Of a stretch of 64,000 nt of DNA, positions 53,644 through 62,081 are shown piece after piece. The notes beneath the pieces are model-generated. The model searched no databases. It was not told the origin of the DNA and saw only the letters and a list, made by a program, of their open reading frames with translations. The DNA comes from Acidobacteriaceae bacterium (GTDB lineage Bacteria; Acidobacteriota; Terriglobia; Terriglobales; Acidobacteriaceae). The DNA is taken from positions 58,309 to 122,308 of the forward strand of contig PKXQ01000079.1 of assembly GCA_003132405.1 (NCBI GenBank), given 5' to 3'. The number at the start of each line of letters is the position of its first letter. The stretch's first letter is position 1. The position numbers and the translations under genes were made by a program.

Positions 53644-54618
53644 TTGTCTTTGAACGAAACATTTCTTGCGATTATTAATCCGGCAGCGGGCGGAGGACGT
53701 TGCGGCCAACGTGTCGGCGCGGTGCTTGGTCGCCTGCGGAGCGCCGGAATCGTCGTGGAAACAACGGAGACTTCTGCGGCTGGTGACGCTACTCGAATTG
53801 CCCGAGAAGCGTATGCGCGCGGCTATCGGAAATTTATCGCGGTCGGCGGAGACGGGACTTCGTATGAAATCGTCAACGGATTATTCCCCGAGAGCAGAGA
53901 GGCGGCCTCTCAAGTCCCAGATGTTGCGTCCCGCGAGAACCCGAGTGCTGATGAACAAACGCCCACCCTGGGATTTCTTCCGCTCGGCACGGGCAATTCT
54001 TTTTTGCGGGATTTCAGCGACTGCAAGGCCAGCGACCATGGTCTGGAACACGCGATTCAAGCGCTGTTGGCGAGGCGTTCGCGACCTTGCGACGTTCTGC
54101 GGCTGACGCACAAAGAGGGCGAGATTTATTACATCAACCTGTTAAGCGTAGGTTTCGCCGCCGATGTCGCAACCTTGCGGCATCGCCGATTTCAAGCGCT
54201 GGGGCGGTTTGGATATTTGCTTTCTATTTTTCTTTGTTTAGCGCGGCTTAATCGACGCGCATTTCCCTTGCGGTTCGACAATCAGAGAGAGTTTGATATG
54301 CGGCCCTGCTTGTTTCTTACATTTAATAACAGTAAATTTACGGGCGGAACTATGATGATTGCGCCCGACGCGGTCACCGACGACGGATTAATCGAGTACG
54401 TGCGGTGGGGCCCGATTGGCAGGCTCGGACTGATCCGCAACCTCTCGACCCTTTATGACGGCACGCACACGCGCCATCCGCTCGCCGAACGCCACGCGGT
54501 TCGTCGCGTCGAGTTTCAACTAGATGGGCCGGTCGATGTCATGGTCGACGGAGAGGTGTTGACGCTCGACTGCCAGGCGATCGATGTCCTGCCTTCGGCG
54601 TTGCGGGTGGTGGTTTGA
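53644..54618 (+). CDS. diacylglycerol-kinase-like lipid kinase
   Basis: 324 aa from a TTG start. DAGK/sphingosine-kinase (LCB5) family: INPAAGGGRCGQRVG at the N-terminus, the nucleotide loop FIAVGGDGTSYEIVNG, LGFLPLGTGNSFLRDF, and the C-terminal TMMIAPDAVTDDGLIEYV. It phosphorylates a lipid hydroxyl using ATP. Compared with typical members it has an extra stretch after the GGDGT loop (about 82-105). Sixty-eight bases after the second ligase gene, it plausibly completes the lipid cluster by phosphorylating a long-chain alcohol or glyceride. Confidence 0.87.
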   Translation: MSLNETFLAIINPAAGGGRCGQRVGAVLGRLRSAGIVVETTETSAAGDATRIAREAYARGYRKFIAVGGDGTSYEIVNGLFPESREAASQVPDVASRENPSADEQTPTLGFLPLGTGNSFLRDFSDCKASDHGLEHAIQALLARRSRPCDVLRLTHKEGEIYYINLLSVGFAADVATLRHRRFQALGRFGYLLSIFLCLARLNRRAFPLRFDNQREFDMRPCLFLTFNNSKFTGGTMMIAPDAVTDDGLIEYVRWGPIGRLGLIRNLSTLYDGTHTRHPLAERHAVRRVEFQLDGPVDVMVDGEVLTLDCQAIDVLPSALRVVV

Positions 54619-54661
54619 TACGGCGAGCTTCCCTTTAACAATATCGTGATATAAAAACTCC

Positions 54662-55093
54662 ATGTCGCAAGAGCGCAGACAACGACAAAACGAAAGATTG
54701 GGAATTAAGACTTCGCGCCGAAACTGGGGGCGCATTGCGCTCTACGCCGTGCTCATCGTCGCCGCTTTCGCACTGGCTTACTATCTCGGCAACCGGACTC
54801 AGCACAAACACGATGGTTTCGCCCGCTGTCTGAAAGATCGCGGCGTGAAGATGTATGGCGCGTATTGGTGTCCCCATTGCGTAGAGCAAAAAGAAAAATT
54901 CGGCGCATCGTTCGAATACGCTCCCTATATCGAGTGCGGCATCCAGGGCAATCTGCATGGAGTCGCCCAGGTTTGCAAGGACGAAGGCATCAAGCACTAT
55001 CCCACTTGGCAGTTTCCGCCTACCGGAGAGCGCGTGGAGCATATTTTTAGTCTCGAAGAGCTAAGCGACCGAACGGGATGCTCACTTCCGTGA
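54662..55093 (+). CDS. membrane-anchored thioredoxin-like protein (CPHC)
   Basis: 143 aa. An N-terminal membrane anchor (about 24-44, IALYAVLIVAAFALAYYLG) and a thioredoxin-like domain with KMYGAYWCPHCVEQKEKFG. The CPHC active site is the one found in DsbA-type oxidases. A further cysteine pair (YIECGI, AQVCKDE) and the cis-Pro region KHYPTWQFP are visible. The VKOR gene overlaps its end by 16 bases, so the two almost certainly work together in making disulfides outside the cytoplasm. Confidence 0.87.
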   Translation: MSQERRQRQNERLGIKTSRRNWGRIALYAVLIVAAFALAYYLGNRTQHKHDGFARCLKDRGVKMYGAYWCPHCVEQKEKFGASFEYAPYIECGIQGNLHGVAQVCKDEGIKHYPTWQFPPTGERVEHIFSLEELSDRTGCSLP

Positions 55094-55539
55094 GCCCGAT
55101 GATGCAACACGAGCTAACGCAACGCTTGATGAGCCTGGTCGCGATTCTGGCAATGTGCGGAATTGTAGTCTCGTCGACCTCGCTGCAACATCATTATGCG
55201 ACTTCAAAGACGGCGTACTGCGATATCGGAGAGACTTTCAATTGCGACATCGTGAACCGGAGCGAATACTCGTCGATTCTTGGCATACCTGTCGCACTCA
55301 TCGGAATGATCGGCTACGCGGCACTGGCGGGATTGGCGACAATGTATCGCGAGCGGCGTGAAACTCCAGCGATGCTTTTTGGCGGGGCCGCAGCAGGTCT
55401 GGCGTTTGCTCTATACCTCACCTATATAGAAGGCCACGTGTTGGGGGTCTGGTGCATTTTATGTTTGAGTTCGCTGGCATTGATCGCGACGATCACCATT
55501 TTGTCCGGTCTCGTCTGGTGGAGAACCCGTAGTCATTAG
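55078..55539 (+). CDS. vitamin K epoxide reductase family protein (VKOR)
   Basis: 153 aa from the ATG at 55078; an ATG at 55099 is an alternative. Four or five membrane helices. Key VKOR features: CDIGETFNCDIVNRSEYSSILGIP, with the loop cysteine pair and the conserved Ser, and the quinone-proximal CxxC in GVWCILCLSS. Bacterial VKOR reoxidises DsbA-like proteins and passes electrons to quinone. In this genome the quinone would be menaquinone (mqn genes in this window). It replaces DsbB. Confidence 0.93.
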   Translation: MLTSVSPMMQHELTQRLMSLVAILAMCGIVVSSTSLQHHYATSKTAYCDIGETFNCDIVNRSEYSSILGIPVALIGMIGYAALAGLATMYRERRETPAMLFGGAAAGLAFALYLTYIEGHVLGVWCILCLSSLALIATITILSGLVWWRTRSH

Positions 55540-55571
55540 CCAGTAGGCAATCGCCATTAGAAACTCACTTC

Positions 55572-56438
55572 ATGCCCCGACCGCCGATTCGAAAAGCACA
55601 GTCAAAGACAAAAGAAGCTGTCCCTGCCCCTGCCGTGCCCATCGCGGGCGGCCAACTCAACCTGCATGAACTGCGCAGCCAGGTCTTTGGGAACACGCGA
55701 CTGGTGCGGGTTTGGCTGCCTCCTGATTACGACGGCTCCGGTGCTGCTCACTATCCAATTCTCTATTTGAATGATGGCCAGAATCTGTTCGAGGCCGCGA
55801 TGGCTTTTGGCGGGGTGCACTGGCAGGTGGGGGAAACCGCATCGCGGTTGATCAGCGAGCGAAAAATTCCGTCGCTGATCATTGTTGGCATTGACAATAC
55901 GAAGAGCCGAGTCCAGGAATACATTCCCTACAGATCAAAAGATCCAAGAGTTTTGCATCCCAAGGGAAGGAGCTATCCGGAATTTCTGCGGCGTGAAGTG
56001 ATGCCGCTCATAGAAGAGCGCTATAGCGTGCGCAAGGGGCCGGAAAATACAGGACTCGGCGGATCATCTCTCGGCGGACTAATTACGCTGTATACGCAGT
56101 TTGCGATGCCGGGCGTGTTCGGACGATTGCTGATCGAGAGTCCTTCGCTGTTTGTGGCGAACAAGAAAATCCTCGAGGAGAACCGTCGATTCTGCGGTTG
56201 GCCTGAGCGTATCTATCTTGCGATGGGCACTCGGGAAGTGGGGCATGGGGAGAAGGACGCGAAAATTGTTGACGGCATTCGTGAACTGGAATCTTTGCTG
56301 CGTGACTGCGGATTGAGTGAAGGCCGCCTGAAAGTTCGCATTGATGAAGGCGCCGGCCACAACGAAGCAGCCTGGGCGGCGCGATTTCCCGAGGCGCTGG
56401 AATTTCTTTTTCGGATTACTCGCGATGACAATTCTTGA
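55572..56438 (+). CDS. esterase (enterochelin-esterase/EstD-like alpha/beta hydrolase)
   Basis: 288 aa. Alpha/beta hydrolase of the putative esterase (PF00756-like) type: RVWLPPDYDGSG, YPILYLNDGQNLF, IIVGIDNTKSRVQEYIP, the nucleophile elbow TGLGGSSLGGLITLY, and the catalytic His in GAGHNEAAWAARFPEALEFLF. No signal peptide (basic N-terminus). Substrate unknown. Its last residues (DDNS and the stop) are encoded in sequence resembling the dispersed repeat at 30120, so the C-terminus may have been altered by a repeat. Confidence 0.83.
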   Translation: MPRPPIRKAQSKTKEAVPAPAVPIAGGQLNLHELRSQVFGNTRLVRVWLPPDYDGSGAAHYPILYLNDGQNLFEAAMAFGGVHWQVGETASRLISERKIPSLIIVGIDNTKSRVQEYIPYRSKDPRVLHPKGRSYPEFLRREVMPLIEERYSVRKGPENTGLGGSSLGGLITLYTQFAMPGVFGRLLIESPSLFVANKKILEENRRFCGWPERIYLAMGTREVGHGEKDAKIVDGIRELESLLRDCGLSEGRLKVRIDEGAGHNEAAWAARFPEALEFLFRITRDDNS

Positions 56439-56441
56439 AGG
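56419..56441. repeat. short similarity to the dispersed repeat
   Basis: CTCGCGATGACAATTCTTGA followed by AGG, nearly identical to 30115-30138 (CTCGGGATGACAATTCTTTGA). It overlaps the last codons of the esterase gene and is probably a remnant of the same family. Confidence 0.4.
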
Positions 56442-56509
56442 TTGCTACGTTCGCTGATGGGTTATTATTGTCGGTCATCTTTTCAGAGAAAACCTTATTG
56501 GGGGCGTCT

Positions 56510-59500
56510 ATGAAGGTTCGCGGTTGGGTGGGTTCGTGTGTCCTCGTGTTGGCGTTGGCGCTATCGGCGGCGGGGCAGTCTTATAACGAAGCACAATTCA
56601 AGGGATTGAAGTGGCGCGACATTGGCCCGTTTCGCGGTGGACGCGTGCTCGCAGTGACCGGAGTTTCGGGGAGCCCGTTCACCTATTATTTCGGCAGCGT
56701 TGCCGGTGGCGTTTGGCGCACCACCGACGGCGGCGTGAGCTGGCAGCCTATTTCCGATAAAACGATGATCTCGTCGATCGGCGCGATCGCCGTCTCGGAA
56801 TCGAATCCGTCGGTGATTTATGTTGGGACGGGCGAGTCCTGCCTACGCGGAAATATATCGTATGGCGATGGAATGTATAAGACGACCGATGGCGGCAAGA
56901 CCTGGCAGCATATCGGCTTGAAAGACACACAACACATTGCGCGTGTGTGGATCGATCCGCGCAACTCCGATCATGTGTTGGTTGCCGCGCTGGGCCACGC
57001 TTACGGCCCCAATCCCGATCGCGGCATTTATCGTACGACCGACGGCGGCAAGACGTGGGACAAAGTTCTTTACAAGGATGACAAATCCGGTGGCATCGAT
57101 CTTGCGGTTGATCCGCACAATTCCAATGTTGTATTCGCCGCGCTTTATCAGATCCAACGCCTGCCGTGGGGACTCGAAAGCGGCGGCCCAGGCAGCGGGT
57201 TGTATCGCTCGATCGACGGCGGAAATACCTGGAAGCATCTCGAAGGCAAAGGACTGCCGGACGGAATTCTGGGTCGCATTGGGGTGAGCATTTCAGGCGC
57301 TGACTCAAATCGCGTGTATGCGCTCATCGAGTCGAAAGAGAGCGGGCTCTATCGCTCCGACGATGGCGGCGAAACCTGGTCGCGCGTCAACGACGATCAG
57401 CGGCTCACGCAACGCGCCTGGTATTTCACGCACATTTTTGCCGATCCGAAGAGCGCCGACACCGTCTACATGCTGAATACTGGATTGTTTCGCTCCACCG
57501 ACGGTGGCAAGTCGCTGAATCTTCTCCCTGCGCCGCATGGCGACCATCACGGCTTCTGGCTCGATCCGCAGAATCCGAATCGCATGATCAATGGCAATGA
57601 TGGCGGCGCGACCATTTCCGTCGATGGCGGCAAGAGTTGGTCAACGCAATACAACCAGCCCACGGCGCAGTTTTATCACGTCGTGGCCGACAATGATTTT
57701 CTTTACAAAATTTATGGCGCGCAGCAGGACAATTCGACTGTTGGCATCGCCAGCCGAACCGACGATGGCTACGTCGGGCGGCAGCATTGGTTCGATGCGG
57801 GCGGCGGCGAAAGCGGTTACCTGGCGCCCGATCCGCGTGACTCCAACATTATTTATGCGGGCTCGGGCAGCGGAGTAGTCACTCGCCTCGATCGTCGCAG
57901 CAATCAGGAGCAGGACATCACCGTGTGGCCCGAAGACACCTCCGGCCACGGTGTAGGCGATCTCAAATTCCGCCTGGGATGGACGCAACCGATCGAAATC
58001 TCGCCGCATGATCCGAACGTGATTTACACCTCGGCTGAACTCGTGTTCAAGACAACCGACGAAGGCAAGAGCTGGACCGCCATCAGTCCTGACCTCACGC
58101 GTAACGATAAGAGCAAGCAGGTTTCGGCCGGCGGCCCGCTGACCAAGGACAATACTTCGGTCGAATATTACGACACCGTGTTTACGATTGCCGAGTCGCC
58201 CGTGCAGAAAGATCTGATATGGGCAGGCACCGATGACGGCCTGATTCACCTCACGCGCGACGGTGGAAAAAACTGGGCCAACGTGACGCCGAAGGGAATT
58301 CCGGAGTGGAGCCTGGTGAGCCTGATCGACGCTTCGCCGCACGATGCCGGAACCGCGTATGCGGCGGTCGATACGCACAAGCTCGATGATCTGAGACCCT
58401 ACCTTTTCAAGACCACGGATTTTGGCAAGACGTGGACGAAGATCACAAACGGCATTCCCGATGGCGCTTACACACACATCGTGCGCGAAGATCCGGCCAA
58501 GAAGAATCTTCTCTACGCGGGGACGGAGACGGGGATTTACGTCTCATTCGACGGCGGGGCGAACTGGCAATCGCTGCAACTGAATTTGCCGAACACTCCG
58601 ATTCACGACCTAATTGTGAAGAATGACGATTTGGTCGTGGCGACGCATGGCCGCGCCTTCTGGATTCTCGACGATATCACGCCGCTGCGAGCGGCCACCC
58701 CGCAACCGGCGGCAGCAGTTGTTCTTTACAAGCCGCGAATGACCTATCGCATGCGCTGGCCAGATTTTTTCGAGCGCCGGCAGCCGGTAGGCGACAGTGC
58801 TCCGAATGGCGCGGTTATTTATTACTACTTCCCGACCGCTCCCAAGGGAGTCGTAGCGCTGGAATTTCTCGATGCATCCGGCAAAGTTATTCGCCGCTAT
58901 TCCAATGAAGAAAAAAAAGAAGCGGAGACGCCGCCGGAGTGGCCTGATCTGACGCCTCCGGACGAGAAGATTCCGGCCGATGCGGGCCTGAATCGATTTG
59001 TTTGGGATTTGCGCTGGCAAGGCGCGACTCCTTTGGCAGGTGAGCCGGGCGCGGAATTCCGTAATCGAGGTCCAATGGTACAGGCGGGCACGTATCAGGT
59101 GCGGCTGACAGCGGAGGGGAAATCGTATACGTCGTCGCTCGAGTTGAAGGTCGACCCGCGCGTAAAAGTGTCGAGCGACGACTTGGCCAAGCAGAATGAC
59201 CTGGCCCTCAAGATCGTGGCGCTCGTCTCCGAAATTCATCAAGCGGTTGGGACGATTCGCGAGGTGCGGATTGAGACGCGTGGACTCAGTCGGCGCTTTG
59301 GCGACGATTCGCGCTACTCCTCTGTCATTTCGGCCACCAAAGATTTCGACAAAAAGAGCCTCGACGTCGAGTCGCAGTTGCTTCAGGTGAACGCGAAGAG
59401 TTCGGAGTCGAACCTGAACTATCCGGTGTTCACCGATGAGCGGCTGCACTCACTGCTGTTCAGCGTCGACTCCGCCGACGTCGCGCCCACCAAACAGCAA

Positions 59501-59644
59501 TACGAGGTCTATGACAAGCTCGAAAAAGAGGCGCGCCCGCTGCTGGCGCGTTATCACGATCTTATGTCAAAGGATTTAGTGTCGCTGAATGAGATGGTGA
59601 ATAAGGAGAATGTACCGGTGCTGTATGTGCCGGCGGGCAAATGA
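56510..59644 (+). CDS. large exported BNR/VPS10-like beta-propeller protein
   Basis: About 1044 aa from MKVRGWVGSCVLVLAL, giving a signal peptide ending at AAGQS; the open frame to 56435 is not needed. The body consists of many BNR/Asp-box repeats (S/T-x-D-G-G-x-T-W), for example TTDGGVSWQPI, TTDGGKTWQHI, SIDGGNTWKHL, SDDGGETWSRV, SVDGGKSWSTQ and SFDGGANWQSL. This makes two stacked propellers as in sortilin/Vps10-type proteins. The final 250 residues are an Ig-like and helical tail. Such proteins are common in Acidobacteria and Bacteroidetes, with unclear function; carbohydrate or protein binding at the surface is likely. Confidence 0.87.
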   Translation: MKVRGWVGSCVLVLALALSAAGQSYNEAQFKGLKWRDIGPFRGGRVLAVTGVSGSPFTYYFGSVAGGVWRTTDGGVSWQPISDKTMISSIGAIAVSESNPSVIYVGTGESCLRGNISYGDGMYKTTDGGKTWQHIGLKDTQHIARVWIDPRNSDHVLVAALGHAYGPNPDRGIYRTTDGGKTWDKVLYKDDKSGGIDLAVDPHNSNVVFAALYQIQRLPWGLESGGPGSGLYRSIDGGNTWKHLEGKGLPDGILGRIGVSISGADSNRVYALIESKESGLYRSDDGGETWSRVNDDQRLTQRAWYFTHIFADPKSADTVYMLNTGLFRSTDGGKSLNLLPAPHGDHHGFWLDPQNPNRMINGNDGGATISVDGGKSWSTQYNQPTAQFYHVVADNDFLYKIYGAQQDNSTVGIASRTDDGYVGRQHWFDAGGGESGYLAPDPRDSNIIYAGSGSGVVTRLDRRSNQEQDITVWPEDTSGHGVGDLKFRLGWTQPIEISPHDPNVIYTSAELVFKTTDEGKSWTAISPDLTRNDKSKQVSAGGPLTKDNTSVEYYDTVFTIAESPVQKDLIWAGTDDGLIHLTRDGGKNWANVTPKGIPEWSLVSLIDASPHDAGTAYAAVDTHKLDDLRPYLFKTTDFGKTWTKITNGIPDGAYTHIVREDPAKKNLLYAGTETGIYVSFDGGANWQSLQLNLPNTPIHDLIVKNDDLVVATHGRAFWILDDITPLRAATPQPAAAVVLYKPRMTYRMRWPDFFERRQPVGDSAPNGAVIYYYFPTAPKGVVALEFLDASGKVIRRYSNEEKKEAETPPEWPDLTPPDEKIPADAGLNRFVWDLRWQGATPLAGEPGAEFRNRGPMVQAGTYQVRLTAEGKSYTSSLELKVDPRVKVSSDDLAKQNDLALKIVALVSEIHQAVGTIREVRIETRGLSRRFGDDSRYSSVISATKDFDKKSLDVESQLLQVNAKSSESNLNYPVFTDERLHSLLFSVDSADVAPTKQQYEVYDKLEKEARPLLARYHDLMSKDLVSLNEMVNKENVPVLYVPAGK

Positions 59645-59741
59645 TAGTGATGAGCGCGGACGCAACCGCGTGCCATAAAAGTTATGAAGCCGTGCGCATA
59701 CGGGTCTGGCGCAGAATGCGAGGCAATGGGACAATAGATAA

Positions 59742-60623
59742 ATGCAAAGATCTCTGACTACAGCACTACTATTGGCCGTGGGGATGATGTTGGCCGGAAC
59801 TGGCTATAGCCAGCAGACTCCGGCAAGCACTCCATCGGCATCGACTCCATCGGCTCCAGCAGCCACAACAACGACAAAGACTCCGGCCAAGAAAACGGGA
59901 ACCGCAACGAAGAGTGCGGCACCCGTGCCGCTCACCACGCGAAAACAAAAATTCAGCTACGCGCTCGGCATGAACATCGGCAACGGCCTCGGCGGCAATC
60001 TTAAAAAGCAAGGCGTAGAGGTGGATTGGAACCTCGTAGCTAAGGGATTGAAGGATGCCGTAGCCGGCGGCAAGACGCAGTTGACCGAAGAAGAAGCGCA
60101 GGCCGTGCTTAAGGAAGTTCAGACCGAAGTTCAAAAACAGCAACAGGAAAAAATGAAAGAAGCTTCCGATAAGAACAAGTCAGAAGGCGAAGCATACCTG
60201 GCTGCCAACAAAGGCAAAGAAGGCGTGGTCACGTTGCCCGACGGTTTGCAGTACAAAATTCTCACCGCCGGCACTGGGCCAAAGCCTGCGCCAACGGATT
60301 CCGTGGTGTGCAACTACCGAGGCACGCTCATCAATGGCACAGAATTCGACAGCTCTTACAAGCGCGGACAGCCGGCGACCTTTGGTGTAAGTCAGGTGAT
60401 TAAAGGTTGGACGGAAGCGCTGCAGCTTATGCCAGTGGGATCGAAGTGGCAGCTCTTCGTCCCCTCAAACCTTGCCTACGGTCCACGCGGCGCTGGCGCG
60501 GAGATCGGGCCAGACTCAACGCTGATCTTCGAGGTCGAACTGCTCTCAATTCAGGATAAGACGAAAAAAGACGATAAGACCAAGGACGACAAGGGTGACA
60601 TTAAGAAAGACGACAAGAAGTAA
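59742..60623 (+). CDS. exported FKBP-type peptidyl-prolyl isomerase
   Basis: 293 aa. A signal peptide (LTTALLLAVGMMLAGTGYSQ), a Thr/Pro/Ala-rich linker, an FKBP N-terminal dimerisation domain (about 65-160: KFSYALGMNIGNGLGGNLKK) and a C-terminal FKBP domain (about 170-268: YKILTAGTGPKPAPTDSV, YRGTLINGTEFDSSYKRG, VIKGWTEALQLMPVGSKW, LIFEVELLSI). The last 25 residues are a Lys/Asp tail. It assists folding in the periplasm or outer membrane. A clear terminator follows. Confidence 0.92.
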   Translation: MQRSLTTALLLAVGMMLAGTGYSQQTPASTPSASTPSAPAATTTTKTPAKKTGTATKSAAPVPLTTRKQKFSYALGMNIGNGLGGNLKKQGVEVDWNLVAKGLKDAVAGGKTQLTEEEAQAVLKEVQTEVQKQQQEKMKEASDKNKSEGEAYLAANKGKEGVVTLPDGLQYKILTAGTGPKPAPTDSVVCNYRGTLINGTEFDSSYKRGQPATFGVSQVIKGWTEALQLMPVGSKWQLFVPSNLAYGPRGAGAEIGPDSTLIFEVELLSIQDKTKKDDKTKDDKGDIKKDDKK

Positions 60624-60644
60624 TAGAGCGTAAGTTTAGAAATG

Positions 60645-60672
60645 AAGAGCCGGGCTTCGTCGCCCGGCTCTT
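60645..60672 (+). terminator. intrinsic terminator-like hairpin
   Basis: Perfect 11-base arms AAGAGCCGGGC and GCCCGGCTCTT with a TTCGTC loop follow the FKBP stop by about 20 bases, ending in TTACTTC. The convergent ABC permease gene ends at 60719, so it may serve both. Confidence 0.78.
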
Positions 60673-60718
60673 ACTTCATCTGATGCAATCAGCAACTACC
60701 TCCATTCGCGGCGTTTCG

Positions 60719-61960
60719 CTATTCGTAGCGCAGCGCTTCAATGGGATCGAGTCGCGAAGCTCGAATCGCCGGCACCATCCCGCTGATCAATCCGACCGCG
60801 GTGAGGATGATGATGGCAACGATCAGCGTAATGGGATTGATCACCAGTCGAATGTCGCCCCCTTCGGCATGCTTGGCCATCGCGCTATAAAGCGTGAGCC
60901 TGCCCACGCTGAGCGAGACGACATAGGCGAGGATGATGCCGAAGAGTCCGCCGAGAAAGGTGATAGTCAGAGCCTCAGCCAGAAACTGAAAAAAAATGTG
61001 GCGCCGTCGCGCGCCCAGCGCTTTTTCGATGCCAATTTCACGCGTGCGCTGGGTGACGGAGACCAGCATGATATTCATCAAGCCGACCCCGCCGATTCCC
61101 AGTGTAAGCGTGCCGATGAAGCCCAGCAGAATCTTAAGCCCGATGGCGATCGTCTCGAAGTGCTTAACCTGCTCCATCAGGTTAAAGACCAGCAGCGCGC
61201 GGCGGTCGGCGGGATTGAATCTGTGCTGCTGCGCCATGGTGTAGCGCACCGATTGCTCGATCCGCTCGTAATCGTTGGTCTCATAGTCGAACCAGATCGT
61301 GTCAAGGTAGTGCGTGTCCTTGAGATCGCTCATGGTGGTGAAGGGAACGTAAATAACGCGATTGATGTTATCGTCGCCCGGTTGCATCTTAGGGGCAAGA
61401 ACGCCAACCACTTCAAAGCTGACCCCATCGACGCGGATGTGCTCGCCAAGAGCACTGCGTCCGGAAAAAAGTTTGTCCTTGGTGTCTGAGCCGATGACTG
61501 CAACCCGCGCCCGCTGGATCTGGTCTTCAGGGTTGTAGAAGCGGCCCTGCGTCAGGGATAAAGCGCGGATCAGAAAAGTGTTGGGATATTCGCCGTTAAC
61601 ATTCATGCTGTAGGAGCGCGTGTCATATTGCACCGTCGCAGTCTTGTTACAGCTCGGGGTGATGTGCGTGATCTGGGGAATATTGGTGGAGAGTAACTCG
61701 ATATCGTCCAATGTGAAGTGGAGAGGCACACCCGCCTTCTGACCGCCGGCCTGCATGGTAGAGCGGCCAGGGACCACGATCATCAGCTTAGTGCCGAAGT
61801 TCGCCATGATGTTCGTGATTGCGTTGCCGAAGCCGTCGCCGTAGGAAAGCAGCATGACCACGGTGGCGATGCCCCATGCCATGCCCAGCATGGTGAGCGC
61901 CGTGCGACGCCGGTTATGGCGCATGGCATCGTAGGATTCCTGGAGCAGATCTTGCAGCAT
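60719..61960 (-). CDS. MacB-type ABC transporter permease
   Basis: 413 aa from ATG (MLQDLLQESYDAMRHN); a TTG eleven codons earlier is possible. FtsX/MacB-type: N-terminal helix RTALTMLGMAWGIATVVML, a MacB periplasmic core domain (about 45-250) and three C-terminal helices (SVTQRTREIGIEKALGARRR, FGIILAYVVSLSVGR, LIVAIIILTAVGLISGMVPAIRASRLDPIEALR). It probably acts mechanically to export lipids, peptides or macrolides. No ATPase gene lies in the window. It is the third gene of a run with another permease and a GNAT gene upstream. Confidence 0.9.
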   Translation of the reverse strand: MLQDLLQESYDAMRHNRRRTALTMLGMAWGIATVVMLLSYGDGFGNAITNIMANFGTKLMIVVPGRSTMQAGGQKAGVPLHFTLDDIELLSTNIPQITHITPSCNKTATVQYDTRSYSMNVNGEYPNTFLIRALSLTQGRFYNPEDQIQRARVAVIGSDTKDKLFSGRSALGEHIRVDGVSFEVVGVLAPKMQPGDDNINRVIYVPFTTMSDLKDTHYLDTIWFDYETNDYERIEQSVRYTMAQQHRFNPADRRALLVFNLMEQVKHFETIAIGLKILLGFIGTLTLGIGGVGLMNIMLVSVTQRTREIGIEKALGARRRHIFFQFLAEALTITFLGGLFGIILAYVVSLSVGRLTLYSAMAKHAEGGDIRLVINPITLIVAIIILTAVGLISGMVPAIRASRLDPIEALRYE

Positions 61961-62048
61961 TTGTAATCTGTGGTTTCGAATTTGTGATTTCAAGCCTTCA
62001 GCTTCATCTGCCGCTATCGGAGCGCGAAAGCGTCACTCTTATGAGCTT

Positions 62049-62081
62049 GTCATCCTGAGCGAAGCGAAGGACCTCTGCATT
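62049..62081. repeat. dispersed repeat copy (GTCATCCTGAGCGAAGCGAAGG)
   Basis: Begins GTCATCCTGAGCGAAGCGAA and continues GGACCTCTGCATT. It lies at the 3' end of the acetyltransferase gene and supplies its TGA stop and last codons. It shares its core with 20548-20633 and 30099-30126. Confidence 0.6.

Noticed and set aside
57641..58477. Open frame opposite the BNR-repeat gene
   Set aside because: Mirrors the repeated Asp-box codons on the other strand; no independent evidence.
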